Shown one piece after another: positions 17,603 to 27,046 of a stretch of 64,000 bases of DNA. The translations under genes were made by a program, and so were the position numbers. The notes under the pieces were generated by a model. The model saw only the letters and a list, made by a program, of their open reading frames with translations. It was not told where the DNA came from and searched no databases. Source of the DNA: Nannocystis exedens (GTDB lineage: Bacteria; Myxococcota_A; Polyangia; Nannocystales; Nannocystaceae). The stretch is from NCBI RefSeq assembly GCF_002343915.1, contig NZ_NETK01000001.1:2924001-2988000 (forward strand). The letters run 5' to 3'. The stretch's first letter is position 1; each line of letters opens with the position of its first letter.

Positions 17603-17851
17603 TCTCGTTCTCGGGCCCCAGCGCTCGCTCCTCGTCACACTCGAGCACCTCGATGCTGTCGACCCCGTTCGCGTCCGGTCGCCTGACAGTGCGGTTCTGC
17701 GCGGGAACTGGACGAGGTGATTGACGCGGCCAAGCGGGTCGCGATCCACGACGAGAACGTCGACGCCACTCCCCGTCCAGACACCAGCCAGGTTGCCCGC
17801 AAGGAACGTCGTCGCCACGACGCTGAGGAAAAGGCTCAACACGAGCACCAT
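17517..17851 (-). pseudogene. Small membrane protein, frameshifted
   Basis: Starts MVLVLSLFLSVVATTFLAGN, a signal peptide or single helix, then VWTGSGVDVLVVDRDPLGRV. Near 17705 the frame shifts and continues as NRTVRRPDANGVDSIEVLEC, ending VWWPNPEDPGSPWTHA. Joined, it is about 112 residues with no recognised domain. The last 30 codons and terminator are duplicated as repeat B copy 1, where the upstream part differs. Confidence 0.45.
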
Positions 17852-18113
17852 GGCGGGCTGTAGTGGTCGAGGTGGCCGTGTTCCCGCCGCAAGGCCGGCC
17901 GAGAGTCACCAGGTACGACTGCACTGCTCGCCGTTTGGCTCGGTCAGGGTCGCGGCTCAGACCGCCATGACCGCGTCGACGATGATGGGGTGGGGTAGCG
18001 CGGCCGATCGGCCTAGACACCACCGCCTCGGTCCCGCTGCGGAGGCGCGGCCCCTCATCTGGGAGGCCGAGGGCGGCTTGCCGCGAACGGGCGCCGCGGG
18101 CATCGTGGTGGGC

Positions 18114-18623
18114 ATGAGCAAGTTCGAAGCGCTGCGGGACCCCGCGCTCCGGCTCGCCGTCGTCGAGACGCTGAGCAAGGCGCGGAAGCTCGACCTGGCG
18201 AAGATCCCGAAGGCGACCAGCCAGGACCGCGTCAACACGAAGACGCTGCAAGCGCTTGTGTCGCTCGCGGTGCCGGACCAGGCGCTCGCGAAGATCGCGG
18301 AGCTGTGGTGGGAGGGCGGCGGGCACAAGGTGCAGCACCAGGTGTGGCCGCTGTGGCATGGCGAGGACGACACGTTCTACGTGCACTCGCTCGCCGGGAT
18401 CGAGGGGCTTGCGGGGCTCAAGAAGCTGACCTTGGCGACCGACGCGGACCTGCAGCCGTTGCTGCAGCTGCCGGCGCTCCGGTGGGCCAGGCTGCTGCTG
18501 GCGGGCGGCCAGGCGAAGTCCGCGGTGCTGGGCGAGCTGCGGGCACGCAAGGTCGAGGTGATCGTCGAGGGGATGGACGCGGTACCGAAGTCAGCGCGGC
18601 CGCTGACGCTGCCGCGGGGCTGA
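18114..18623 (+). CDS. Hypothetical protein, 169 aa
   Basis: Starts MSKFEALRDPALRLAVVETL. It is a soluble alpha/beta protein with a Leu-rich stretch (GIEGLAGLKKLTLATDADLQ) that could be one or two leucine-rich-repeat-like turns. There is no signal peptide. The longer ORF from 17721 runs over antisense sequence, so I start at the ATG at 18114. Function unknown. Confidence 0.6.
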   Translation: MSKFEALRDPALRLAVVETLSKARKLDLAKIPKATSQDRVNTKTLQALVSLAVPDQALAKIAELWWEGGGHKVQHQVWPLWHGEDDTFYVHSLAGIEGLAGLKKLTLATDADLQPLLQLPALRWARLLLAGGQAKSAVLGELRARKVEVIVEGMDAVPKSARPLTLPRG

Positions 18624-18900
18624 CCGTCCGCAGCGGCCGGATTCTTGTGGACGCGGCTCAACCGCGACGACCCCTGGAGAACTTCGGGCCGGCTGTACTA
18701 GCGAGGTGCGAGGCGACTCAAGCCCCCAGGCGGTGTGAACCTCGGCCATCGACCGGGTGACTTTGCCAGCGGAACCGCGCGCCCTCAAGGAGCGTTCTCG
18801 TTCTCGTACCCGTCGCTGCCGAGCCGGCCCGACAGGCGTCACAAGGACCCAACACGCCGACGCCACCAGTACGAACTCCGAGGGCTCGATCGTCAAGTCT

Positions 18901-20991
18901 CTACGGCTTCAGGCGGTACGGCCGCTCGACGATGCTGGAGTCGGGCGGCCCACGCCAGTACGGCTCGATGAACTTGATGCGCTGATCCTTCCAAGCCGGA
19001 TGAGGCCCGCGGAAGTGTCCGCGAACCAGGGATCGGTGCAGCAGTTCACCGCCGCCTCCTCGGATCACCTGCTGGATCCGCCGCAGTAGGGAGATGTCGA
19101 TCTTGCCCGGCAGGAAGTGGATCGTCTCGGACGAGTAGTGTCGGGCTGGTCCTCGTGGTCGCGCCTCGGCTCGCTTCGCGGGAGGCTCGCGGCGCTGTGA
19201 CTCGGACTCGGCGCTGGTCGCGTGCAGGAGGGCGTTGATCACGAGGCGGAGCAGGCCCTCGAGCGGGGCGCAACAGAACAGCGGATCCTCGAGGTTCTGG
19301 GTGCCCGGGCCCGGGTCATGGACGATGGTGTCGAGCGACGCCCCGGACTCGATCCAGAGATCGCGCTGGATGAGATACGGCCCGCGAAGGTCGAGGGCGT
19401 CGCACGCGAAGAAGAGGCGGACGCACCGGCGGTCGGCGCTGTGGGGGAATTCGATCACGTAGACGGTCACGACGCGCAACACGCCGCGCCAGCGAGCGTC
19501 ATCCGACATCCGGGAGACCAGACGCTCGGCGAGCCCGAGCGCGTGGCGGTCGGTGAACACCAGCGCGAAGGCCGGGAACGGCACGCGGAGCATGTCTCCG
19601 GCGACTCTCGAGTCGACGACCCCGAGCGTCCAGCTCAGGCGCTCGTCGACCCAGAAAACCTTGCGCAGGTGAAGCTCGAAGTTGCAGCAGAGCTCGAGCG
19701 GGATGGCGAACTGCTCGGCCATGTCCGTGGGCGCGGCGTCACCCCTCCTGAGGGCCTCGCTGATACCACCGTCCAGCACATAGCGGCGATACGCCGGGTC
19801 ACGGGCAAGGTCGTCGCGCGAGTAGGTCCGCTGCATCCGGTCCTTCTCCTCGCCGCCGATCCGCCCGACGATCGCGGCGACCGCCTCCTTGAGACCAGGG
19901 AAGCCGGCCTCGAGCATCTCGTGGCCCAGCGGTGGCGGATGCCGTAGCCTCTCCGCCTCCTCATCCTCGTCGCGGAGGTCGAGTTGCTGCCACAACCACG
20001 AGGGATCGTAGGCCGGCTCTTGCCGCCGCAGCGCGACCTTGTACCTGTCCTCGAGTTCGCGCAGGCTCTCGACGAGCCGCGGGCGCAGGTCCTCCTCGCG
20101 CGCCGCCTGGAGCGGAGTGAGCCCGTTCAGTGTCGGTTCCGGCTCATCGAGCCAACGTGCGAAGTGCCGCTCGAGGTGCAGCTCCTCCGCGTCGCGGTCG
20201 GCCTCCCGCCGTGCGGCGGCCGAGTCGATGACCCGAAGTTTCTGCGGGACCGGCGGTCCGAGCTGCGCTTCGCGCCACGCTTGCCACCGGCGGTAGAAGA
20301 AGGGCGGCAAGGTCTTGAGCAAGTCCGTGTCCGATGCTTGCGGGCGCTCTCGCCTCAACGCGGCGAGGTGCTCGACCAACTCGGCGCGTTGCCGGTCCCT
20401 CGGCACGTCGTGCTGTGGGAGGAAGCCGCCGTTGATCTCCGGGAGGCCCGAGGGACCGACCTGGATGACACGCGCCGCGACAAGGTCTCCGCGCTGCACC
20501 TCCAACGAGAAGACGGTCTCGTAGACGAAGACCTCGCGGCCGTCGAGGACGTCGCGGACCGTGATCGTGTACCCCGGCTCGACGTCGACGACCTCGTACA
20601 GGCGCATCACCGTGGCCCGCATCATCAACAAGTACCGGCGCTCTTCCGGCGGGAGCACGTTCGGCCCGCGCAAGAGTTCATCCACGCGGAACGAACCATC
20701 CTCACGCGGGACGTCGAACACCACCCAGCTCTTGAACGTATCGGTTGCCAGCAGGCACTCGCTGACCGATCCGTCATGCTCGATGTACACCCCCGCAGGC
20801 CCGTAGAAGACCTCATGTAGGGCGTCGTCGATCGCGTTGAACCGCGGCTCCGCGAGGAGCGCCCTGAGCCGCGCCTGGGCCGAGGCGTGCGCCACCGCCG
20901 TAGCCCGGGTAGGACGCTTCAGGAGGCAGCACCTCTTGTACTTCCTCCCGCTGCCGCACGGGCAAGACTCGTTGCGCCCGATCTTCCCCAC
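18901..20991 (-). CDS. SEC-C zinc-motif protein, 696 aa
   Basis: The N-terminus (residues 2-22, GKIGRNESCPCGSGRKYKRC) is a SEC-C motif, the C-x-C...C-C zinc knuckle first seen in SecA. The rest is a long soluble region with no domain I recognise, including a charged helix (LHLERHFARWLDEPEPTL) and LTPLQAAREEDLRPRLVE. The GTG at 20991 puts the motif at the very start as in other SEC-C proteins; the ORF reaches 21072 but that leader looks non-coding. It stands alone, with no sec genes nearby, so a role in secretion is not implied. Confidence 0.75.
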   Translation of the reverse strand: MGKIGRNESCPCGSGRKYKRCCLLKRPTRATAVAHASAQARLRALLAEPRFNAIDDALHEVFYGPAGVYIEHDGSVSECLLATDTFKSWVVFDVPREDGSFRVDELLRGPNVLPPEERRYLLMMRATVMRLYEVVDVEPGYTITVRDVLDGREVFVYETVFSLEVQRGDLVAARVIQVGPSGLPEINGGFLPQHDVPRDRQRAELVEHLAALRRERPQASDTDLLKTLPPFFYRRWQAWREAQLGPPVPQKLRVIDSAAARREADRDAEELHLERHFARWLDEPEPTLNGLTPLQAAREEDLRPRLVESLRELEDRYKVALRRQEPAYDPSWLWQQLDLRDEDEEAERLRHPPPLGHEMLEAGFPGLKEAVAAIVGRIGGEEKDRMQRTYSRDDLARDPAYRRYVLDGGISEALRRGDAAPTDMAEQFAIPLELCCNFELHLRKVFWVDERLSWTLGVVDSRVAGDMLRVPFPAFALVFTDRHALGLAERLVSRMSDDARWRGVLRVVTVYVIEFPHSADRRCVRLFFACDALDLRGPYLIQRDLWIESGASLDTIVHDPGPGTQNLEDPLFCCAPLEGLLRLVINALLHATSAESESQRREPPAKRAEARPRGPARHYSSETIHFLPGKIDISLLRRIQQVIRGGGGELLHRSLVRGHFRGPHPAWKDQRIKFIEPYWRGPPDSSIVERPYRLKP

Positions 20992-21075
20992 GTGATCCCC
21001 CCAGAACGAGTGTCGCACAAGCCAGGGCACGACGGTCAGCGCGGATCCGCGTCGCGCGGCTGAACATCGCACTTG

Positions 21076-21520
21076 CGAGCGTGCTCGGGCGCGGGCCCCA
21101 CCCCGCCCACGAGCAGCGCGACCCCGTCGACGGAGGCGCTGCTCGCCCCGATCACCAGGGCGACGCGGCGAGCCGGCGCGGCTGGGCGCGCAACAGTACG
21201 CGCGAGCGGGGTCCCCGCGTTGATGGACTTGATGCGGGTGAAGCGGATGATATCGGGCAATTCGAAGCCCATGCGGTTGCTCCGCTGCTGCAGATCGGGT
21301 AGTCGGCGAAGTCGGCCATCGCCGCCTCGATCGGCTCGCCGAACACCTCGGCGAAGATCACATCGTCGACGTCGCCCTCGCCGACATCCAGGCCGGCACC
21401 CTGTCGAGCAGCGCAGTCCCGGCGGGCGCGATGACCCAGAGCGTCGCGGGCGAGGTGACGAGGAGCTCAAGCGCCGGCACGACCATCGGGGTGATCGCGA
21501 TGGCCGGAATAGGCACTATG
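21076..21520 (-). pseudogene. Degenerate gene fragment
   Basis: One minus-strand frame reads IPAIAITPMVVPALELLVTS and later DDVIFAEVFGEPIEAAMADF. After a shift another reads MGFELPDIIRFTRIKSINAG to VALVIGASSASVDGVALLVG. The two look like parts of one broken gene. I do not recognise it, and the minus-strand PLD gene overlaps its upstream end. Confidence 0.3.
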
Positions 21521-21524
21521 TCGG

Positions 21525-22883
21525 TCAGTCACCCTGACTGTAGGGATCGACGACCTTCTGGCAAGCTTCGTCAAGGTCGGGGCACTTGTCTCCCGCGTCA
21601 AATGCGTCATTGAAGTGCTGGAGGAATGCCTCGTACAGCGCCTTGGACTCCAGGCGCAGAAGGATCTCATCGTTGCGGAATTTTGCCGGACCGGTCCAAT
21701 TGTGCGAACCGGTGAGGACAATGTACCGGGGCATCTCGGATCCAGCGAACTTTGCGTAGATCAAGACGTTTTTGTCATGTACGTTGTTGACCCTGCGCGG
21801 GATCTCGGCCGCGTCGAGCGTGGCCAGTGAGACCTTGCCGATGCTTCCAGCGACGACGCGGATCTTGCACCCACCTTCTGCAAGCTCCTTTAATCTTTTG
21901 ACGAGGGCGTGTCGATCATTGCTAACGGCCATCTGCGCCACATGCACTCGGCACAAGTTATCGGGGGAAATTAGTTTCAACTGATTGAGGACCAAGTCGC
22001 TGTCAATTTCCGGGGAGATGTACACCCCGACCGGGCCGCTTTCGAAATGCCCATTGCCGTTCGGGACATAGTAGTCGTTGCCGTCGTCCGGCTCATCGTC
22101 GGCGAAGTCGCTTCCGAGTTCAAGGTCAAGAAAATAGTCATTGAAGAATTTGTAGAGCTCCTGGTTGCCGTAGATTGTGATGGCGGTGTTGAACGAATTG
22201 CCGCCTGTCTGTTTGGTGAGGTTCGCCGAACTGATCCACACCACGTGCGAACGGGGCAGCCCGTCAGGGTCCTTGGCTTTGCTGAACGTGAAGAACTTGC
22301 TGTGCATGGAACCGGCATGGTGTGATGCGATACATCCATTGTAGCTGTAATCTCCCTCGTCCTTGTTCTCGCCATCCGTGCCGTTTCCGCAGAAGTGATG
22401 TTTGTTACGCAGAAGCCTGTGCAGGGCCTGGGCGGCAGCGTGCTCCTTTTTTTTATGGTCATATTGGTCGTGCCCGTCGTGTACGAGGCGAATGTCAATC
22501 TTGTTCGATTCTTCCGCCTTCTGGAAAGCTTTTAGGAAGCGCGGGAGGTCGAAACTGTAGATCGCGCCGCGGATTGTCTGCGGCACCTGGTCGTGGAATT
22601 CTTGGGTGCTGGCGATGAGGCGTTCGATCTCCAAGAGGATGGTTGGATCCTCTCCAAGCTCGTTTTGGTCCTTCTCGAATTTCTTCTTCGGCCCCTTTTG
22701 CGTTGGATACGGCGGAGAATCGGGGTTGGTAAAGTGAACCCAGGCGTCCACGCCGGGCGTCTCGTCGAGGTTGGCAAATCCGGAGGGCGCGCTGTCGGGC
22801 TCCTTGCCCTCCGTCATCGGGTCGCAGGCGGCAACGGCGAGGGCGAGAGCGAGGTACGAGGGGTGGGCTTGGAGACGTGGCAT
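21525..22883 (-). CDS. Phospholipase D-like lipoprotein
   Basis: 452-aa predicted lipoprotein with lipobox LALAVAAC around residue 20. Two PLD-like motifs are visible: HSKFFTFSKAKD near residue 193 and HDKNVLIYAKF near residue 367, each with the H-x-K pair but without the Asp eight positions after the His seen in canonical HKD motifs. The segments VVWISSANLT and IVLTGSHNWT following them are the usual S/G-x-N companions. A nuclease or phospholipase acting outside the cytoplasm is likely. Base composition is clearly lower in GC than its neighbours and runs of AAA/GAA are frequent, suggesting recent transfer. Confidence 0.8.
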   Translation of the reverse strand: MPRLQAHPSYLALALAVAACDPMTEGKEPDSAPSGFANLDETPGVDAWVHFTNPDSPPYPTQKGPKKKFEKDQNELGEDPTILLEIERLIASTQEFHDQVPQTIRGAIYSFDLPRFLKAFQKAEESNKIDIRLVHDGHDQYDHKKKEHAAAQALHRLLRNKHHFCGNGTDGENKDEGDYSYNGCIASHHAGSMHSKFFTFSKAKDPDGLPRSHVVWISSANLTKQTGGNSFNTAITIYGNQELYKFFNDYFLDLELGSDFADDEPDDGNDYYVPNGNGHFESGPVGVYISPEIDSDLVLNQLKLISPDNLCRVHVAQMAVSNDRHALVKRLKELAEGGCKIRVVAGSIGKVSLATLDAAEIPRRVNNVHDKNVLIYAKFAGSEMPRYIVLTGSHNWTGPAKFRNDEILLRLESKALYEAFLQHFNDAFDAGDKCPDLDEACQKVVDPYSQGD

Positions 22884-23205
22884 TCGTCAGTCGTTGCATT
22901 GGCGCGTTGAAAAAGCAAGCGCGCGGCAGCGAAAGCGTTTGCGAGCGCATTTAATGCGGTGACGCCATTGCATGGTGTAGCGATGGGTGGCAGGATGCAT
23001 GACGTTCATATGCGTCGACATAAGCTGCGCAGGTCGGTCTGCTTCACACAGACGGTGCGGTGCCACCTCCAGTCCCGGATGCCCCGTCGTGAAACGTCCG
23101 ATGGCGCGGCGGGACTCCGCCAGCCAGCACCGCAGCGGTGACGACGGCTACTTCGCAGCGACGTAGCTGTCGCCGGCGGGGCGAAGGCCGTTACCCGAGC
23201 GCCTG
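22884..23205. other. No supported gene
   Basis: Upstream region of the PLD lipoprotein. Somewhat lower GC near 22900-23000, without a convincing ORF or structured RNA. Its right end passes into IS66 remnants. Confidence 0.5.
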
Positions 23206-23482
23206 ACGCGCGTCGAGGTCGAGATCCTGCCGATCGACGTCGAGCTCGATGAACTCGACGCGTTTATGCGGATCGGCGAGGAGGTCAGCGAGGTGCTCGA
23301 GCGCCTGCCGGGTCGCTGTTTGTGACGCGCATCGTGCGGCCGAAGTTTGTCCGCGAGGTGACCGAACACCCTCGAGACGTCCGAGCGACCGATCGAGCGC
23401 GGGCTCGCCGGCCGCGGCCTGCTCGCCGACACAGTCGTGCGCTGGTTGCAAGACCACCTCCCGTTGCACGAGAAGGCCACAC
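23206..23482 (+). pseudogene. IS66 TnpC fragment, frameshifted
   Basis: The frames read VEVEILPIDVELDELDAFMR to IGEEVSEVLERLPGRC, then after a shift TRIVRPKFVREV, then SERPIERGLAGRGLLADTVV. These match in order the segment before the DDE domain of the intact IS66 transposase at 61956-63668. Both ends and the reading frame are lost. Confidence 0.65.
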
Positions 23483-23567
23483 ATACATGATGGTATGTTC
23501 AGGCTATGTCAACCAACCTGGAGTGAACGGCTTGTGGCAGCCTCAGGGGCGACGGAAGGACGCGACG

Positions 23568-26129
23568 ATGGAGAGCTCTCCAACCCCCTCGCCCCACGGG
23601 CGGACCTCTCCAACCCCCTCGCCCAGCGGACGGACTTGGTCCGAGCACAAGGAGGTCGGGGCCGACTTCATCGGCGAGGTGATCGACGGCCGCTACCAGG
23701 TCGTCCGCCGGCTGGCCAAGGGCGGCATGGCCCATGTGTTCCTGGCGAAGGACCGGACGCGCAAGTGCCATGTGGCGATCAAGATCCTGCACCGCGCCAG
23801 CGCATCGGCGCGGCGCCGCTTCGAGCTCGAGGCCCAAGTCCTGAGCAACATCCAGTGCGAGTACATCGTCCGCGCGATCGCGTTCGGGGAGACTGCGGAC
23901 GGCCAGCTCTACCTGGCGCTCGAGTACCTCGAGGGCGAGACGCTGTCGCAGCGGCTCGCTCAAGGCCCGCTGCCGTGGCGCGACGTGGCACGGTTCGGCG
24001 TGCAGATTTCGACCGCCCTGCATGTCCTGCACGCAGCGGGCGTGATCCACCGTGACCTGAAGCCGGACAACATCATGATCGCGATCGGCGCCGATCGATC
24101 GGTCGCGAAGGTGATCGATCTCGGCCTCGCCAGCGTCGGCGCTCCCTTTCACGAGGCTCAGAATGCGCGCTTCGCCTCGCAGATGTCGCCGCGACTCAAG
24201 TCTCAACTCGGCCACCGGATCGGCACGCCCGAGTATCTGCCGCCCGAGGCGGGGCACTGCGACGCCACGCCGAGCCTGGACGTGTTCTCGCTGGGGACGA
24301 CGCTCTACCAGCTCTGCACGCAGCTCTTGCCGCGCATGACCAGGCTGCGATCGATCCACGAGGTGGTGCCGGGCAGCGACGCGCCCGAAGATCTGTCCCG
24401 GCTGCTCCGCGCGGCGCTCGAGCCGGACGCCGGCGACCGCCTTCCGTCCGTGGATCATATTCGTCGCGGACTCGAGGCGATCCTCGCCATGTTCCCGGCG
24501 ACGCCAGCGCCGAGGCGCCTGTTCGGCGGCTGCTACGACAAGCTCCAGGTCATCGGCGTCGGCGCCAGCGCGATCGTCCATCGCGCCTCGGATCGCCGGC
24601 TGTCACGCGAGGTCGCCCTCAAGGTGCTGCGCAGCGCCGACCCGGGCGAGGATGACGTGATCCGATTCCTGCGGGCGGCCAAGATCCTGTCGGCGCTGCA
24701 CCACCCCAACATCCCGCGGATCCTCCACTGCGGCGAGGACGGCACGGAGCACTTCTTCGTGACAGAGCTGTGCTCCGGCGTGCCCGCGACGGACCTGGTC
24801 CGCCCCGACAAGCACCTGCGCGTGGACGAGGTGATCACGATCGGTCGCCAGCTCGCGGGCGCGCTCGCTGCCACGCACGCCGCCGGCCTCGTCTACCGCG
24901 ACCTGCATGCCGGCAATGTCCTGATCGAGCGGGGGGAGACGCCCAGGGCGTGGCTATTCGACTTCGACCAGGCGCAGGTGTCGCCCGATTTCTACGCGCG
25001 CCTCACGGAGCGCTGGGCGACCCCACCCGAAGATCGCGTGGAGCCGGCGAAGGAGAAGCCGTTGCACCGCATGGACTACGCGGCTCCGGAGGTGCGCTCC
25101 GGCGGGGCGTTCACCGCCGCCAGTGACGTGTACGCGCTCGGGCTGCTGCTGTACCGCCTGCTCACCGGCCTGCGCCCGTTTCCCGCAGATGGCGGCGAGG
25201 CGATCTCGCCGCGCAGGGTGTGTCCGGCATGCTCCCGTGGCCTCGAGCGCCTGCTGCTGTCCATGCTGAACCCCTCGCCGGGCGCTCGGCCGACGCTCGC
25301 CGCGATCGAGATTGCCCTGGCTGACGAGCAGGCCGAACTCGAGGCGGAGCTGACCGCGGAGCGTGAGGAGACACCGACGCCTGCTGCGACAACGTCGACC
25401 GCCGCAAGCCAGCCGGCCGCAATGCAACCGGCGGAACCCCTTCCGAGCGTGGGGCCAACAGCGTCGCCCCCGACAGCGGCGGGACCATCATCCTCGTCCG
25501 TGGCGACTCAGACGGCGGCACAGGCCCCGACAGCGGCAGCACCGACCACGTCATCCCACTCGAGGCGCCTCTTCGCTCTGCTGGCGCTGACGATCACCAT
25601 CGCCACGGCGGTGATGATCCCGCTCGCCGTCGTGTCACGCGACGAAACGTCGGTCGCACCAATTGAACGCAAGGAATTAGAGACTCTGACCTCCTCGATC
25701 CGCGAAGCGACGTCCAGTGCGTCCACGCCTGCGCTTGACGTGGCCCCGATCGCGGAGCGCCCGACCGCCGCGGAGCCCGAGCCCGCGGCCTCGCAGAGCG
25801 GCGAGACACAGCCCCGCACGAGTCATCAGGAGAGCGTCGCGCCGACGAACACGGCGCGGCCGCGCAAACCGCCGCCTGCCCAAACCCCGACACCCGCCGG
25901 GACCTGGGAGGCCCGCATGCACGACGCCGAGACGCGCGCGCGCAGGTGCCTCGACGCTGCCGGGGCCAAACCTCGCCGCGTCGTCGTGATTCTGGCGCCC
26001 GGTGAGCCTGCCGAGTTCAGCAACGTCCCGTCCGACTCGCTGCACGCGCGGTGTATCCGCGACGCACTCGTCGGCCTTCACGTTCACGCCGAGACCCCCC
26101 GCCGCCACGTCTTCTTTGATGCTACGTAG
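23568..26129 (+). CDS. Membrane Ser/Thr kinase with two kinase domains
   Basis: 853 aa. The first kinase domain (about residues 40-300) has glycine loop LAKGGMAHVF, the VAIK lysine, VIHRDLKPDN and a DLG in place of DFG. The second (about 320-575) has GVGASAIVHR, VALKVL, VYRDLHAGN and FDFDQA, then the APEV and SDVYALGLLLYRLLTG motifs. A Pro/Thr/Ala-rich linker and one transmembrane helix (about 667-690) lead to an extracellular tail. The ORF runs back to 23322 through IS66 debris; the ATG at 23568 follows a GGAAGGA ribosome site. The gene after it starts 10 bases downstream and is probably co-transcribed. Tandem kinase domains in one chain are uncommon. Confidence 0.88.
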   Translation: MESSPTPSPHGRTSPTPSPSGRTWSEHKEVGADFIGEVIDGRYQVVRRLAKGGMAHVFLAKDRTRKCHVAIKILHRASASARRRFELEAQVLSNIQCEYIVRAIAFGETADGQLYLALEYLEGETLSQRLAQGPLPWRDVARFGVQISTALHVLHAAGVIHRDLKPDNIMIAIGADRSVAKVIDLGLASVGAPFHEAQNARFASQMSPRLKSQLGHRIGTPEYLPPEAGHCDATPSLDVFSLGTTLYQLCTQLLPRMTRLRSIHEVVPGSDAPEDLSRLLRAALEPDAGDRLPSVDHIRRGLEAILAMFPATPAPRRLFGGCYDKLQVIGVGASAIVHRASDRRLSREVALKVLRSADPGEDDVIRFLRAAKILSALHHPNIPRILHCGEDGTEHFFVTELCSGVPATDLVRPDKHLRVDEVITIGRQLAGALAATHAAGLVYRDLHAGNVLIERGETPRAWLFDFDQAQVSPDFYARLTERWATPPEDRVEPAKEKPLHRMDYAAPEVRSGGAFTAASDVYALGLLLYRLLTGLRPFPADGGEAISPRRVCPACSRGLERLLLSMLNPSPGARPTLAAIEIALADEQAELEAELTAEREETPTPAATTSTAASQPAAMQPAEPLPSVGPTASPPTAAGPSSSSVATQTAAQAPTAAAPTTSSHSRRLFALLALTITIATAVMIPLAVVSRDETSVAPIERKELETLTSSIREATSSASTPALDVAPIAERPTAAEPEPAASQSGETQPRTSHQESVAPTNTARPRKPPPAQTPTPAGTWEARMHDAETRARRCLDAAGAKPRRVVVILAPGEPAEFSNVPSDSLHARCIRDALVGLHVHAETPRRHVFFDAT

Positions 26130-26138
26130 CAGCCCGCC

Positions 26139-27026
26139 ATGCTGATGCGCCTCACGCTCGCCCTGACGATGCTCGCGCCGCCATCACAGCAGGCGGCCGA
26201 CGCGGCCTTCAACGCCGGAGACTTCCGCAAGGCGCTCGACCTCTTCCGCGAGCTGGCCGCTGACCCGAGCGTCCACCGCCCGGACGCACTTCACGGCGCG
26301 CACGCTAGCCTCATCGCCCTGCACGGAGCGACCGGCGAGGGCGAACACCTCTGCCACGCTCTCGAGCTGACCCGCGAGCTGTTGGCAAGCGGGCCGTTCG
26401 CGGACGCCGAGGAGCGCGCGGCATGGACAGAGATCGAGGCCCGGGACGTCGACAGGGTCAAGCGGGCAGGTGTCACCTGCGCCGCCGCGACGTCGGACAC
26501 GACGCCCGCCGGAACCCCCGTCGCAACGACAGATTCCTCTGCCAGCGGGTCCCCCGCCGGGTCACTCGCCGCAGCGAGCCAGCCGCCATGGCCGCAAGCG
26601 GGTGAACCCAACGTCGATGCACTGCTGCCGGTGAAGGGGCGCCCCCCTTCAGCCCGGTCGACCGCGCTGGGGCGAGGCCGCGAACTGCTGATCGCCGGAG
26701 GCGTGACCCTCGGCGTCGGTGTTGGTCTCGCCACCGCCGCCGGCGTCCTGGGCGGCCGCATGCTCGACATCTGGCGCGAGGCCGACGCTCTGTACGAAGC
26801 GAACGGCCCCGTCGGCCCCGACACGGTGGCCGACCAGAGCGCCGCTCTCGCCCGTGACTATCATCGGCTGCAGGCGCCGATGCTCGCTACCGCTGTCATC
26901 GGCGGGAGCGCTCTCGTCGTCGGTGCCGTGCTGACCGGCGTCGGCGCAAAGCGCCTCTCGCGTGCGACGTCCCGCGCCGCTCTCCTGCCCGCACCCGGGG
27001 GCCTCGTCCTCCGCGCTCGCTTCTGA
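26139..27026 (+). CDS. Membrane protein with TPR-like N-terminus
   Basis: 295 aa. A short hydrophobic start (signal-like) leads into a TPR-like helix pair (AADAAFNAGDFRKALDLFRE). Then follow an acidic/helical region, a Thr/Ser/Ala/Pro linker and two transmembrane helices (about residues 185-205 and 245-265). This architecture, N-terminal repeat and C-terminal two-helix anchor, is common downstream of myxobacterial kinases. It is 9 bases from the kinase stop, so it is probably a partner or substrate. No enzymatic motif. Confidence 0.7.
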   Translation: MLMRLTLALTMLAPPSQQAADAAFNAGDFRKALDLFRELAADPSVHRPDALHGAHASLIALHGATGEGEHLCHALELTRELLASGPFADAEERAAWTEIEARDVDRVKRAGVTCAAATSDTTPAGTPVATTDSSASGSPAGSLAAASQPPWPQAGEPNVDALLPVKGRPPSARSTALGRGRELLIAGGVTLGVGVGLATAAGVLGGRMLDIWREADALYEANGPVGPDTVADQSAALARDYHRLQAPMLATAVIGGSALVVGAVLTGVGAKRLSRATSRAALLPAPGGLVLRARF

Positions 27027-27046
27027 CGTGCTCTACCGAGGCCCCG

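Noticed and set aside
23322..23567. N-terminal extension of the double kinase
   Set aside because: Encodes IS66 remnant and low-complexity sequence; the ATG at 23568 has a good ribosome site.
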